Shown here: piece by piece, positions 1 through 11,634 of the stretch
How positions within the stretch are numbered: position 1 is the first letter of the stretch
How the letters are laid out: every line of letters begins with the position of its first letter
Assembly (NCBI RefSeq): GCF_009730915.1
Contig: NC_052476.1
Coordinates: 20,193,257 to 20,257,256 of the forward strand
Direction of reading: 5' to 3'
Source: Dioscorea cayenensis subsp. rotundata
Taxonomy: Eukaryota > Streptophyta > Magnoliopsida > Dioscoreales > Dioscoreaceae
Length of the DNA stretch: 64,000 nt
Notes under the pieces: model-generated
Databases searched by the model: none
What the model was told of the DNA's origin: nothing
Seen by the model: only the letters and a program-made list of their open reading frames with translations
Made by a program: the position numbers and the translations under genes

Positions 1-1900
1 CAGGAGGATGATTTTGGTGATGGGGTTTATGGTGTTCAATGTGTGTTTTTCAGATTTTAAAGTTTCTCTTTTTGGTGAAGTTAAGGTTCTTCATTTGGAG
101 AAAAATTGCAAAAGGAAATGTAGGATTTTTGAGTTTCCAAAGTGATAAGGTTGTGTTATAATCCTATGTTTGCAAATGTTTATCTTCAGTTTATAGTTAT
201 GCAATTAGAACATAAAAGCTTTGAACTAGTAATGGCAGCTGATGAAGCATGTTTTGTGAGCTAATGTCAGGAATATTTTTTTTATGCATGTCTTGGTGAT
301 GATTTTGATTTGTTACTTGCTCTTAAATGATTGCTTAGATGATATGTTGTTCCTGGCAATCTAGATGCTAATGGTTCTTGTATGCATGCAACTTAATTTG
401 TGCTCTAGATTGTAGCCAAGCTTGAATGATTTGTGATTCTACTGTGTGCTAAGACGAAGCAGGAAAAAACTTCATGGTTTGGCAAAGTTGCTTCATTTTT
501 TATTTCCTGCTTTATTGGACAAGTATTCCATTAGAAACAAGTGAACAAAAGGGTGTTCATTACAAGTTTGAAAATAAAACCACAACAAAGTATTCTCTGC
601 ATTTTTGGGCAAGTATTCCATTAGAACAATTGAACTGTGTGAATACATATTACAAGTTTGAAAAGAAAATAAGAATAAAGTAGTCTAGCCAGCCAAGTAA
701 ACATAAGGGTGTTCATTGCATCAAAGCAAGCATTCAAATGGCAAAATTTTCAAACAACATAACCATCCTATTTTTTGTGGACACCAAAAATAGTTGGTTG
801 CTTCAACCCAAGGAGGATTTCCAAGGAACTTCTCATTCCGCTATCCTCCAAATATGTTGATTTGTAGCTCGTATTGTCGATGGAAATACAAGGTTGAATG
901 CTAACTTACAACCATACAAAACATCCTGTCGTACTTTCTTGAGCATCTACAGAGTGAATCAGGTGTGAAGGTTTCTATTAGCAGGTTCAAATATTCACGA
1001 TCGTTCTTATTCATGGATTTTGGAACAGATAAAGTGTTGGCAACAAATATGACAAAGTTCACAGACTTACTTTGGCAAACACCAAACCTTGCCACGGTAG
1101 TTTTCATCTTTTTACTTGTACTAGCATCATTCAAGTCTCTGTTACAAAAGTACAATAAAAGCACTTTCTATGAAAAGTTCCACAAAATCATTTTATAAGC
1201 ATGCACAATATCAAGAGACATTACAATACTCATCATCAGTACTCATTGTTTGATTGAAGCTTACAACACAAACACCCAATTTATAAAATCATAATATTGC
1301 AACTTGGAATTGCCAAAAAGGAATACTAGAACACTAAAAATCCTACATGCTTGTTTTATTAGCAATCACAATATAAAGAAACAATGCACAGTTCATCACC
1401 AACATTTATCATTGGATTGATATTAAGCAGTTTACAACACAATTTATACAATAAAATGGTGCAACTTTAAATTATGAAACGGAAGACACATACACCGTTC
1501 ATCATCAATTCAATACATAATTTATACAAACAATTGCCGCTGCAACTTTTCATTTAAATACAAAAGAACACTAAAATGGTGCTTATCTAACGACCATCTT
1601 ACCATGACTCACACCTTATATCACCCACTCTCTAGCAATTTGAAGTTCTCACATGACACCGTTGGCAAACTCAGAAAGTCAAATATTCAAAGACTTGGAA
1701 TTCCGAGGAATCATGTACTCTTGCAAGAAGAACATCCCTTGAGAACATCTAGGTTATCCAAAAATTCACACAATTTGATTTTCATAACATCAATCTCAAA
1801 TCAAATTCACGCCATTTGATTCATTGGATAAAAATAAACATGAACCCGAATCAACAAATAGAACATACATAAAACCTGAGCGGAATCAGGGAGGAAATCA
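1..1900. other. AT-rich stretch without a recognised gene
   Basis: No open frame here resembles a family I recognise; the longest frames are under 90 codons and overlap on both strands. An imperfect direct repeat is visible: about 511-595 and 606-680 share the phrases for a pair of AAGTATTCCATTAGAA and TTACAAGTTTGAAAA blocks. The start of the window is T-rich and intron-like, so it could be the interior or tail of a gene lying to the left, but nothing proves that. Confidence 0.4.
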
Positions 1901-1934
1901 TCATCCTCAAAAACCCTAGAAATTCATTCACAAG

Positions 1935-2275
1935 AGAGGTCTTCTAGGAGACTCATGGACCGACGAGAAGCACATCAATGGTCTCTAGGACAACGTAATT
2001 GGCGCAGGCGGTGCCGCCAACAAACTCTATCAGTTTCTCGGTTTGAAGCTTTGGAGAACGTCCTTGAGGCATGGAAGGCAACTGGCTTGGTCAGCAAAGG
2101 TCTCGGAGGCGTGGAAGAGGTCGAGATAAGCCCAGTGATACCTACCGCCAGAGGTGGCGTCACCAGCACCTTCGCCAAAGGAGGCAGAGGAGTCATCGTT
2201 GAAGCTGGCTTGGCTCCCACCGCCCATGGCTGGCTTCGTGAGAGCTTTTCATGTGTGTTGTTGTTTTGACCAGGC
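1935..2275. other. GC-richer island with short open frames, unidentified
   Basis: This 340-bp block is clearly richer in G and C than its flanks and is open for about 100 codons on each strand (1955-2269 plus, 1975-2277 minus). The plus frame starting near 1950 reads SWTDEKH followed further on by NKLYQFLGL, a pattern loosely like the COR27/COR28 cold-regulated family, but it has an in-frame stop directly after the motif and extra residues. It may be a decayed exon. No splice pattern makes a full gene. Confidence 0.25.
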
Positions 2276-2900
2276 AACCTTTGTTTTTTTTTAGATTAAA
2301 GTGAGAGAGAAATAAACTGATTAGGAGAGAGAAAAGTAAATCACGTGGATGGCCACGTCATTCGGGAGTTGAATTTGGGTAAGTTGGTTAGGATGAATAA
2401 CTTAACTCTTAAAAGAAATAATCATGTTTTCACTTAGCAAATCTTGTCACTTTATTCATTTGTATTTAAAATTGATTTTATGTTTTTTTTTTTTTGCTCA
2501 GTGAAATTTATAACGCCAAAAAATATAAGCTGGAGGACGGGCCATATAATCCCCACCCACTCAACGACATACCATAGCTCTAATGCGGATGCAATTGTCT
2601 ATGCTATTATCTTTAGCAATTTTATCCATTGTGTACTTTAAGGTTGCGTTTGGTACATGGGAAAGTTTGTTACTTTCCTAGGAAAGTAACACATGGAAAT
2701 GACTCTACCATGGCAGAGTGTTTTTGTTGGAAAATAATTTTACCATGGGAACCAAAATCCATTAATTTGATGAAAAGTCATTCTCTCACATTTTGGTGGG
2801 AAAGTTTGTTTACCATATTTATTGAAAGTTAACAAATTTTGTGGACCAAAAATACCCTCAACCATTTTCTAAAATTATTGAACTATTTTATAAAATACTA

Positions 2901-2903
<3 letters not shown>

Positions 2904-2953
<50 letters not shown>
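2904..2953. repeat. (TTA)n microsatellite
   Basis: Uninterrupted trinucleotide run inside the Harbinger-like element. A shorter related run, changing from ATT to ACT units, occurs at about 3500-3540. Confidence 0.9.
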
Positions 2954-2955
<2 letters not shown>

Positions 2956-2995
2956 AAGCTAACCTAGAAGCCGGGGTTAGCATCACTCTAAAAAG

Positions 2996-3197
2996 AATGA
3001 ACTACTTATTATAGAGCTTTTTCACTTACTGAACCAGTTATCCACGTATTAAATTAAGTTTTCACTCAATATAACATGTTTCTATTTTTTTTAATTATAA
3101 ACCACTTATTATAGGGTTTTTTTTTCACTTACTAAACTAGCTATCCATGTATTATATTAAGTTTTCACTTAATATAATATGTTTCAATTTTTTTTAA
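2996..3197. repeat. Two-copy tandem repeat of about 100 bp
   Basis: Two diverged copies follow each other, each running from an ACTTATTATAG block through TTTTTCACTTACT and TATCCA to a T-rich end (about 2999-3092 and 3100-3195). They lie inside the Harbinger-like element and are AT-rich without coding potential. Confidence 0.7.
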
Positions 3198-4301
3198 AAT
3201 TTTCTTTTATAGTAACCACTTCCAAATCCTCCAAATAATCAAAGCACAAATGGTTAATCTAAATGTTTGTGTGCTAATGAGTTTGCTAATGTGCATACAA
3301 GGTTAATTTATTATTATTTTGATATTAAAAATTGATTGACGAGTTGTTTATATGTATAATAACACAAGGGCATTTATGTTATTTTAGACAAAAAAATTCC
3401 CAAGAATATCTTCCCATACCAAACACATAAATATTAAAAAAATACTTAATAATTTTTAAAATATTTTATTATTATTTTAAAACATTTTATTTATAAAATA
3501 CTATTATTATTATTATTACTACTACTACTACTACTACTAGTGTTATGCCCATGCTATGCATGGGAGAAATGAACGCAATAAATGATGTTAATAATATTGT
3601 TTGCACCAAAGACATAATTAACCTTGAAAGTTAATTTATTCAAGCTTTGGAAAACAACAAATTTAATCTAAATTTTAAAAATTTGTTTATTGGGTTTTCC
3701 ATTATTGACCCATTGAATGATTCTCCAATTCCTTTTAAAAACTCTTTTAAAGACCAAATTAGGAGTTAAAAAACCCCTAAGCTATTAACATGGTTCAAAT
3801 ATGGATTGAAATTGTTGTTTATATAGTAGAGTGAATAATGAATATGTTATATACATGTGAGTGTATATGTCACACCCACCCCTTCTATCGAGGTAAATGT
3901 GACACCCATCAGTTAAAATCTCCATTTTAACTGGAGAATTGACACCCTTTTTTAAAATACAATCAGACTTACAAACATGACTGCCAACTTTACACCGAAG
4001 TTCAAATACATAAATACAACAAATATAATTACTCCAATTTGAGGGTACAACCACTACAAGATCAAGATACCAACAAATAGAAAGAAAGGGGACCCATTGC
4101 AATCTTGGACTTAACCCTGAATAGCTCTATACTCGAACAGGTGATCTACTAGGGTCCTGCTCCTACAACTACATCACATTCAGTTGGTCGATAATGGCTC
4201 AATAATTTTAAATAATTAACTGTAGCATACCTAAAGTATATAAAGATCGATTTCCACAAATAGCTTCCAAACTTTCACAAATACCATAATTTTATCAAAA
4301 T

Positions 4302-4426
4302 ACAACTTTAAAGAGCTTTTGGAACATAAATTCATCACAAATCAACATCAAACAACTTTAAAGAGCTTTTGGAACATAAATTCATTACAAATCAACATCA
4401 AACAACTTTAAAGAGCTTTTGGAACA
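4302..4426. repeat. 50-bp tandem repeat, about 2.5 copies
   Basis: The phrase ACAACTTTAAAGAGCTTTTG recurs at 4302, 4352 and 4402, an exact 50-bp period with almost no divergence between units. The near identity suggests a recent local expansion near the right end of the Harbinger-like element. Confidence 0.85.
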
Positions 4427-4576
4427 ATATTACTTTCCCGTCAATTTAATCAAACTTTCCAATGTATACTAAACAAAGGAATTTTATTTTCTCAGAAATT
4501 ACTTTCCCATCAATTACTTTTACATCAATCAAATTCCATCAAACATTCTCATGATAAAGCACCAAACGCAACCTAA

Positions 4577-7500
4577 ATATCCTGGTAATTCAACTTTTAG
4601 TAGTTTTAGTTTTTTTTTCTATTCTATTGTTTTTTTATTGCTAAACTATTTTATTTTCTACTTTTTAATATAATTTGAATGTCTTATTAGTGATTATTTT
4701 AAAAAAACCATAGATGTGTAAGTTTAAAATACATCATAAATCCACCCATTCTTTATTGGCAAATATATTGAAAGAGCTTTCAAAGAAGATGATGCTTCAA
4801 TTAATTAATACACACTAGCATACGATTGAGATTGTAATATCTGCCATCAAAGTTGACTGAGTTTGATTGGAACTTTGGAAACCCCTCAAGCCTTCCCCAC
4901 ATGTAGGCCAACGTCCTTGGATTTTGGATCTTGTCGGCCTGGTGAAACATCTGTTGAACTGCAATAATTGAAGCTTTGTGGCTTCATTATGGCTAAATTA
5001 AATAATTTAGCTAGTATCTTTTCATTCTTTGAGTATTTGAGAGGAGGCAGCAAGCTTAGGAAAAACAACAACCTTTCTCTTGGAGTTTTAACGACCGAAG
5101 AAAGCAGCATCTCAATTCTTTTGGAAGCTCGGTGACTGAAGACAACTCTTCACCGGCAAGCTTAGAGGTAGGCTTGCTCTTGTAGAAAATTCTGGTTTCA
5201 TGCCTAAGCTGGTAACCATGGTTCTTGTTTACTCCTCCATGTTTTAGAACTTAATTCTGGTTTTGTCAAAGCTTTGCTCAAATCTTTGGGCAACGGTGGC
5301 AGTAATGTTTGGTTGATTTTTATTGGCAACATGAAATAAACTTATGTGTCTTGTTTTAATGGTGTTTGAAGCATGATGGTAATTATGTTTATCATCTTGG
5401 TTTGTTATAATTATGTATGCATGTTTGTAACCTTAAAACTATGAACCTGCAGCCTTGGTGTGATTCTTTTTGTATTTGCAAATACTTTTGTAAGCATGAT
5501 CATGTAAACATGCTTTTTAGTTTACTTTTTATATATGTATAAATAAAGTATGCATGAGATCTTAAATCATGTTTATTATTTAGTGTGATTAAGTTAATGC
5601 TGAGGTTTAAGTGAGTGGTTGTTAAGAAAATTATAATATTACCTAATTTTCTGAAATTTTTTCCTTCTGGATTTTATCTGCTTTAATATATTTTTAAGTT
5701 CTGATTATTGGATTTGTATTCTTGAATATTTGGTTGTTGATTGATTTACCCTCTTCAAGCCTTGAGTTATGATCAGTTAGGGTTTAATCCTTGGGTTGAG
5801 AGTTAATTTTTTTCTTACCATAGGATCTTTTCATTAGAGTGACCCTAGCTTCAGGCCTTGAGTTTTAGTTGAGGATTAGATCAGGCAGCATCTGAGGAAC
5901 CCAACTTTGTAGCTTGAGCCAGGTAAGCTCTCGCACTCATAGCTCTGAGTTTCTGGTGTACAATTAGAAATTTATTTAATTGTGAAATTCTGGTATTAAT
6001 CCTGTTGATATTGCCATTATTATTCTGTTATTTGTCATTTATTTATTTATTTATTTCAATTATATTGTAAATTGGTTTTCTGTATTTTATTGTCTGTATT
6101 CTATATTTCTATGGTTTTAGTACATCTCCAATTACTCGCAAATTGCCCAGCTAGGAGGAGTAAGTCTTAGCTATATGCACATGTATTATGTAGTAGCGCT
6201 ACCGGACATGTGTGTCCGTTCCGACTGCGGTCGAAGATCCGGCTTTGGCTATTGATATTCTGTCTGTTCCGACTTCATAGTCGAAGATCCATGCCTCGAG
6301 CTGTTGATTTTGTTTATTAGTCAAGGAGATGTACACTTCTGGTTTTCACGTATTTTTTGTATTCTGATCATTTTTGTATTCTGTATATTTTCTTAAATTC
6401 TGTATGTTATATTATTATTTATGCAATTATCTTGCATTCTTTTTTTATGTCTTGTTGAAATAACTGAACTTTGAGGTTGTAGATCTTGTAGTGTATTTCT
6501 TATGTGAGCAAGATTTGTATTCTATCTGTACGTAGTTTGGTTTTCAAACTGTTAAGTGTGGCACATTGTATTTCTGTATGGCTATTAAAACCCAAACTTG
6601 AAATATGTCTGATTACTGTTATTTTCGTCTGTATTATTGTTCCTTCTTTGTATGTTGGTGTTGACTCTGACCAGGTCTGAAATCTGAGATCTTGCACTCG
6701 GTGGGGGCCCAACCCTGTTGGGTGCGGCCGGTCTGTCACTGGGTCCGGCTTTGGGGCAGAGCGTGACAGAGATTAAGATTGGCTTGGGTAAAAAATGAAT
6801 TGATAAATACATAAAGATGGCATCCAAATATTGTAACTAAATAAATACTAAAGATCTAGTAATTTTTTTGTTGCAATATAAAAGCATAGAATGATTCTAA
6901 TTATATTGAAAAACTACAATAAAAAAGAAATATTTTTAAATCAATTTTATTAGTATAATCTTTTAAAATAAACTAAAATCATTTAAAAATATTATGTGAC
7001 ACTAATTTCTTCAACCGAGAATACAATGCTATTTAAATCACTTATTTTGCCACGTTGTTATTTCCTTATTGACTTGATAGTTGATAATTATATATGATAT
7101 GATGCATATGAATATATGATCTCATGAATATTATTCTACATTTAAAAAGAGAAATAAAAGAGAGGAATATATATATATATAATAAATGCTAGGTTGCTTT
7201 ATTTGATTTTTAAGCATTGACATAAGTTTAACATGTTAAATATGAACATATAAATATTTAATTGAGATCATAAAACCGGTTTCAAAACTTTAACTGAAAT
7301 ATTTTTAGGCTTAATTAAATGCAAGTTTAATATCTTGACTTCATTGTCATTTTACATGTGTGAGTATCTTATTAGATTTTCTCATGAATATTTTATGTTG
7401 AAAGAGAAGAATATTGAATAAAGACTATTGTCTTTTTGAAGTTTAGCCATACGTTTAGCATGTCCATTTATTTAATATATACATATATAATGTAACAAAT

Positions 7501-7838
7501 TAATATGTTGTATTTTTAGTTGTAACATCGGTTTTAAATTTAATGGATTTAATCTCCAATAAAACTCAAAATTATATAACTCTCGTTAATAAATTTTTTT
7601 TCTTATAAAGTGAAATTACACAATTATTTTCAAAATAAAAAATAAAAAATAAAAATGACATAGATTGTCCATAAATTAGCTTACGTATGATAATCATCTT
7701 TAAAGACTAACAACTCAATTGTTTTCATGCATGCGTCTCACGGTGAGCGAGTCAAAAGAATAAAAAGTATGGTGACATTGAGAATAAGTATAATTCTTTA
7801 AATATTTTATAAGGATGTTTATACCACCTTTGCATGGC
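4577..7838. other. Intergenic, decayed transposon debris
   Basis: No gene recognised. The part before 5780 has short exon-like patches (around 4880-5160) with no supporting family. After 6770 the sequence is AT-rich with runs such as (TA)n at 7170-7181. See the separate LTR-like remnant. Confidence 0.4.
5780..6768 (+). mobile_element. LTR-like retrotransposon remnant
   Basis: This kilobase is moderately GC-rich in patches and closes with GGGGCAGAGCGTGACA at about 6753-6768, the sort of TGACA end seen on plant Gypsy-type LTRs whose starts read TGTCACACC; such a start exists at 3868. An imperfect repeated hairpin, GTTCCGACTGCGGTCGAAG at 6218 and GTTCCGACT...AGTCGAAG at 6266, lies inside. No gag or pol frame is present. 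A solo LTR or another repeat type remains possible. Confidence 0.3.
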
Positions 7839-7846
7839 TATATAAA
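7839..7846 (+). promoter_or_regulatory. TATA box of the glutaredoxin gene, with telo-boxes downstream
   Basis: TATATAAA lies about 80 bp before the start codon. Between it and the start, AAACCCTAA-type telo-box motifs occur at about 7879-7895 and 7910-7918. Telo-boxes are plant promoter/leader elements common near genes of dividing cells. Confidence 0.6.
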
Positions 7847-7927
7847 CAAAACCTACTATCACTTCATCTTTAACATCAAAACCCTAACCCTAAATAAATC
7901 TAGAGACCGAAACCCTAATTTTGAAGG

Positions 7928-8239
7928 ATGGACATTGTGACAAGTTTGGCGTCCCAAAGAGCGGTGGTAATATTTAGCAAGAGTTCATGCTACATGTGCT
8001 ACACTGTTAAGAGGTTGTTTGCCGATCTTGGTGTCAATGTTAGTGTTCATGAGCTTGATCAGTACCCTAATGGCAAAGAAATAGAGAGAGCACTGATCAA
8101 TCTGCTTCCCAAGAGTTCATCGGTTCCTGCTGTGTTTATTGGTGGTAAATTTATTGGACATATTGACAAAGTTATGTCTTTGCATCTCAGCGGTGATTTG
8201 ATGATACTGCTTTGAAATGCAGGTGCTATTTGGCTTTGA
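7928..8239 (+). pseudogene. CC-type glutaredoxin (ROXY-like), premature stop at 8213
   Basis: The frame from ATG 7928 gives 95 residues of a plant CC-type glutaredoxin: beta strand AVVIFSKSSC, active site at residues 21-24, helix, then SSVPAVFIGGKFIGHIDKVMSLHLSGDL with the TVP-type cis-proline and GG glutathione-binding region. Family members have about 100-105 residues, usually no introns, and act in the cytosol and nucleus, binding TGA transcription factors through a C-terminal ALWL motif. Two key features are altered. The motif normally CCxC/CCxS reads CYMC. A TGA stop at 8213-8215 is followed in the same frame by NAGAIWL and a second stop at 8237-8239, so one substitution (for example CGA or AGA to TGA) has cut off the ALWL-type tail. 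The rest is intact, so it is either a young pseudogene or a tail-less variant. A TATA box and telo-boxes precede it. Confidence 0.8.
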
Positions 8240-8699
8240 TATCACGAGTTTGAGTTTTTATTTATAAATATAATAATTAAAAATATATTGAGCTTTGTTA
8301 TATCATTATATAGTGGCTTGTCCAAATTATCAAAATATATATAGATATATCTCGTTGTGATAAGAAAGACTTTGTATTTCAATGGCTACTTAGTCATGTT
8401 GTAATAAGATGCATATTAGACTTTAAAAAAATCTATTAATAAAACCAAAACAAAATTTAAAATATATATAAATAAAAATGAGTAAGTACTTCATTGCTCA
8501 AACACATATATACACACTCGCGCATACACACACATATATGAATAAATAATATTTATGCATATAACCATGAAACACACAGGTTGTGTATTTACACACCTCT
8601 TGGTCATTTTATCATTTATTTTTTTATATTTAATTAAATTGAAAACACATACACATATTATTTTTTGTGAATGTAATTCAGTGGTGAATTAGTGGAACT

Positions 8700-8812
8700 T
8701 ACTAAGAAAGTTATATCTTTGCATGTCAATGGTGGTTTGATGATATCATTTGTGATGCATGCATTATTTAGCTCTAATATTACACGTTTAAGTTTTATTT
8801 ATAAAATACAGA
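8700..8812 (+). pseudogene. Duplicated 3' end of the glutaredoxin gene, copy B
   Basis: The run AAAGTTATATCTTTGCATGT and onward follows the glutaredoxin sequence from about 8168 to 8260, through the ATTTAGCTCTAATATTACAC equivalent of the ATTTGGCTTTGATATCACG end and into the 3' flank. It contains only the last codons and 3' flank, so it cannot be expressed as a protein. Confidence 0.7.
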
Positions 8813-8821
8813 CATTGTTCC

Positions 8822-9549
8822 ACTTACTAAGAAAGTTATATCTTTGCATGTCAATGGTGGTTTAGGGCATGTTTGGGTTGGTTTTTTTAAAGCCCAGAAG
8901 CGCTTTTTTATAAGTTAAGCACTTCTAGGCTTTGAAAATTATGTTTGTATTAACTTTTTGGTAAAAGCTGAAGCTGTAAAAAAAATTTAGAAGCTGTTGA
9001 GGAGGTGCTTTTCTCAAAAGCACTTTTTAGAAGCTCTTTTATGGATTGTAAGATTACTAAAATACCCATGTCCTTTTATAAAATTTCCCCACCCTTCATA
9101 GCCTTGACTTCTCCAATGTAATTATAATTAATATAATAATAATTGTAATTATAATTAATATCATAATATATTAATTTATTATTATTTTTATTATTAGTGC
9201 TTTCATTATAATTAATATCAATGTCTAATAGTAACTTAATGAAAACTCTATGAATGTCTATTTTAGTAATTTGCCACCTCTAAAAGCCCTTTTAAAAATC
9301 CCCATCCAAACAACTTTACATATATAAAAGTGCTTTTGTTTTAAGTTATCCAAACATAAAATACTCAAAAGCACTTAACTTACTCTTAAAAGCACTTTTA
9401 AAAAAAGTGCTTCTACAAATTAAAAAAAAAAAAAAGCTCTTTTTACAAAAGCTAACCCAAACAAGGCCTTAATGATATCATTTGTGATGCATGCATTATT
9501 TAGCTCTAATATTACACGCTTAAGTTTTATTTATAAATACAAGCACTGT
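8822..9549 (+). pseudogene. Duplicated 3' end of the glutaredoxin gene, copy C, split by a MITE
   Basis: 8822-8864 and 9469-9549 together match copy B almost base for base. The 604 bp between them are a transposable element. Copy C therefore arose by duplication of copy B before the insertion and offers an empty-site comparison. Confidence 0.75.
8865..9468. mobile_element. Tourist/Harbinger MITE, 604 bp
   Basis: The left end GGGCATGTTTGGGTTGG and the reverse complement of the right end, GGCCTTGTTTGGGTTAG, form terminal inverted repeats. Flanking TTA copies (8862-8864, 9469-9471) are the target duplication; copy B shows the unfilled site with one such triplet. Subterminal AAAGCACTTTT-type phrases recur in both orientations. 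It has no coding capacity. Confidence 0.85.
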
Positions 9550-11619
9550 TATTCCTGATTTTAGGTCGTATCTCATGTTTAAAAAATGTTCGAGTTTTGT
9601 TATTTTGAAAAGATGAAAACTTAGGGTTTCACTTACCTTCACAAGTACTAAAGAGAATGGATAATCTCCCTTACCTTCACAAGTACTACAAAGAATGGAT
9701 AATCTGCTATAAAATTGAGAAAGCAAACAAAAAATAAATAAATAAAAACCATACCAAAGTGGAGGGAAAAGAAATAATCAACTTCTTATTCACTTCTTTT
9801 TTTATCATATGCATCTCATATGTTATTACAAAGCCTAGGCTAAGAGGAATATGAAAAGTCACATCTATTAAACTTCCTCATAAATGTGGAAGATGAAGAG
9901 ACGAAGATGAAAAGTCATAGGAGTTTTAGGAGTTTAGAAGATGAAGAGGTTTGGGAGGTTGGGAGTTTGAGAGATGAAGAGATATACATTAAGGCCTTGT
10001 TTGGATAACCCAATATTATGCCATAATTTGTACATTATGTCATAATATAATATTTTGACAGGATTATGGCATAATGGGTGTTTGGGTATCTATTTCACAC
10101 TGCACAATTATGGCATAAAAAAATATTCCAGTCAGAACTAGTGAGAGTAACTGTGTTTGGGTTTCTCTCATTCTCTCTCTCACCGTCTCCTCTTCTTCAA
10201 CGATCTTGGTTGCGTCGCATCTCCCGGTACCGTTGCTCTGTCCATCGTCTACCTCTCCACCGCCTCTTCACTGGCGTCGTCTTCTCCCCGGTCATCTTCC
10301 ATTGTCTTGGCCCCGTTTTTGCCTCCTCCTCCACCGGAGCAGCAGCCCCACCTTCTCCTCCACCAGAGGTCTGTATAATTTTAAACAACTAGTCTTGTTG
10401 ATATAGAGAAGATGGCCTTGTACTTCTCAATCCATTTATAAATTCATTTGTTACCCCATTCACTGGTCTCCATTGCCATTCTTCTCCATCTCCTCACTCC
10501 ACAGGTACGTTCCTTGTATTATGTTTTTGTTCTTGATCTGCATTTGTCTCAGAAGATGTCAATATGTTAGTTTAGTTCTTTGTTGCTTATGTTGGTTTTA
10601 GATCTTGTAAGAAATATGGATGCTTTTTTTTCTGTAAAAATTCAGGAAACAGAAGGAATCAATTTCAGTAATTTATGTTATCTTGTTCATGAACTGCTTG
10701 TGATCAAATTAACTTTGTTGCTACACTCAACGAGATCTGACAAAGCACTGCATTTGCACATTCTAAATCTTCAGTAATTATTTTTAGCAGATCAAAAGAG
10801 TTTTGAATCAATGGCATTATATAGCAACAATGCTAGTAGTGACCACACTGTTAATTGTTTCGGGACCGTTAACCATGGCTAAAACTGCGAAACTCTACCC
10901 CCAGCATCGTCTCCTGGCCCGGAGTTTGTTAACCTTACTGAAACTTCTCACCAATGCCGGCCCTTTCCATACGTTCCTCTAGTATTTGACTCAGACTCAA
11001 GTCCTGCAAACATTCCAAGACCAAAGCTAACAATACAATTATGTAGGAAGTTCAAAAATATGGCATAATTTTATTATGTAGGAAGTTCAAGTGATTATTA
11101 CAGAAATTATGACATATTTTTCACTTTAATTAATGTTTCATAGCATAATCTACTTTTCTGCATTTATTTTCCATATGCAATTTTTACTTTTTGCTATGTT
11201 TTACATATCTTGTCAATCTTCTATTCAATTTTGATTCAATGGTATCATCTTATATATTTTTCCCCCTTATTTTATTGTTCCTTCGATAGAATGACAGTAT
11301 ATAAATACTTTTTTAATTTCATTATCGCTGCAATGCCATTTTATCTGTTTTTAATAAAACTATGTTTTATCTAGTTTATAAAAAATGAAAATATAAATTT
11401 AAAAAATATAAATATAAATGAAGAACTACATAATTACAGTCATATCTATATCCATATATATATATATACACACACACACATTGAGAGACTTATTAAATAA
11501 TATTTTTGTTATATTTAATTAAAATTGAGATGAACAAATAATAATATATACACAAGCAAGATTTTTCATGAATGTATCTACACAAGCGCATATTTTTATA
11601 GGCGCATAAATATAAATTT
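9550..11619. other. Intergenic; possible further Harbinger-type ends
   Basis: No gene recognised. At about 9991 a TTAAGGCCTTGTTTGG start resembles Tourist-type ends and is followed by ATTATGCCATAAT palindromes; the matching right end was not found, though TATGGCATAATTTTATT occurs at 11058. A CT-rich, GC-richer patch at 10140-10375 has short overlapping frames in all directions without family resemblance. A duplicated TTCACAAGTACTA-type phrase occurs at 9637-9690. Confidence 0.35.
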
Positions 11620-11634
11620 TTCATTTTAATTTTT

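Larger units (their letters stand above)
2642..4573. mobile_element. PIF/Harbinger-like (Tourist-type) DNA transposon, non-autonomous
   Basis: The two ends are perfect inverted repeats, GGTTGCGTTTGGT at 2642 and ACCAAACGCAACC ending at 4573. Both are flanked by the trinucleotide TAA (2639-2641 and 4574-4576), the target duplication size and type expected of PIF/Harbinger elements. The 1.93-kb interior has no transposase frame and instead holds simple repeats and two separate tandem duplications, so it depends on an enzyme made elsewhere. A segment around 3868-4200 looks like a further, nested insertion. Confidence 0.7.

Noticed and set aside
3868-6768. A complete LTR element spanning TGTCACACC to GCGTGACA
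   Set aside because: The right end of the Harbinger-like element (4573) lies between the two, no internal gag/pol remains, and the two ends are not copies of each other over any length.
10078-10406. Overlapping open frames in a CT/GC-rich patch
   Set aside because: Four frames on both strands are open at once, low-complexity Ser/Pro-rich, with no splice partners.
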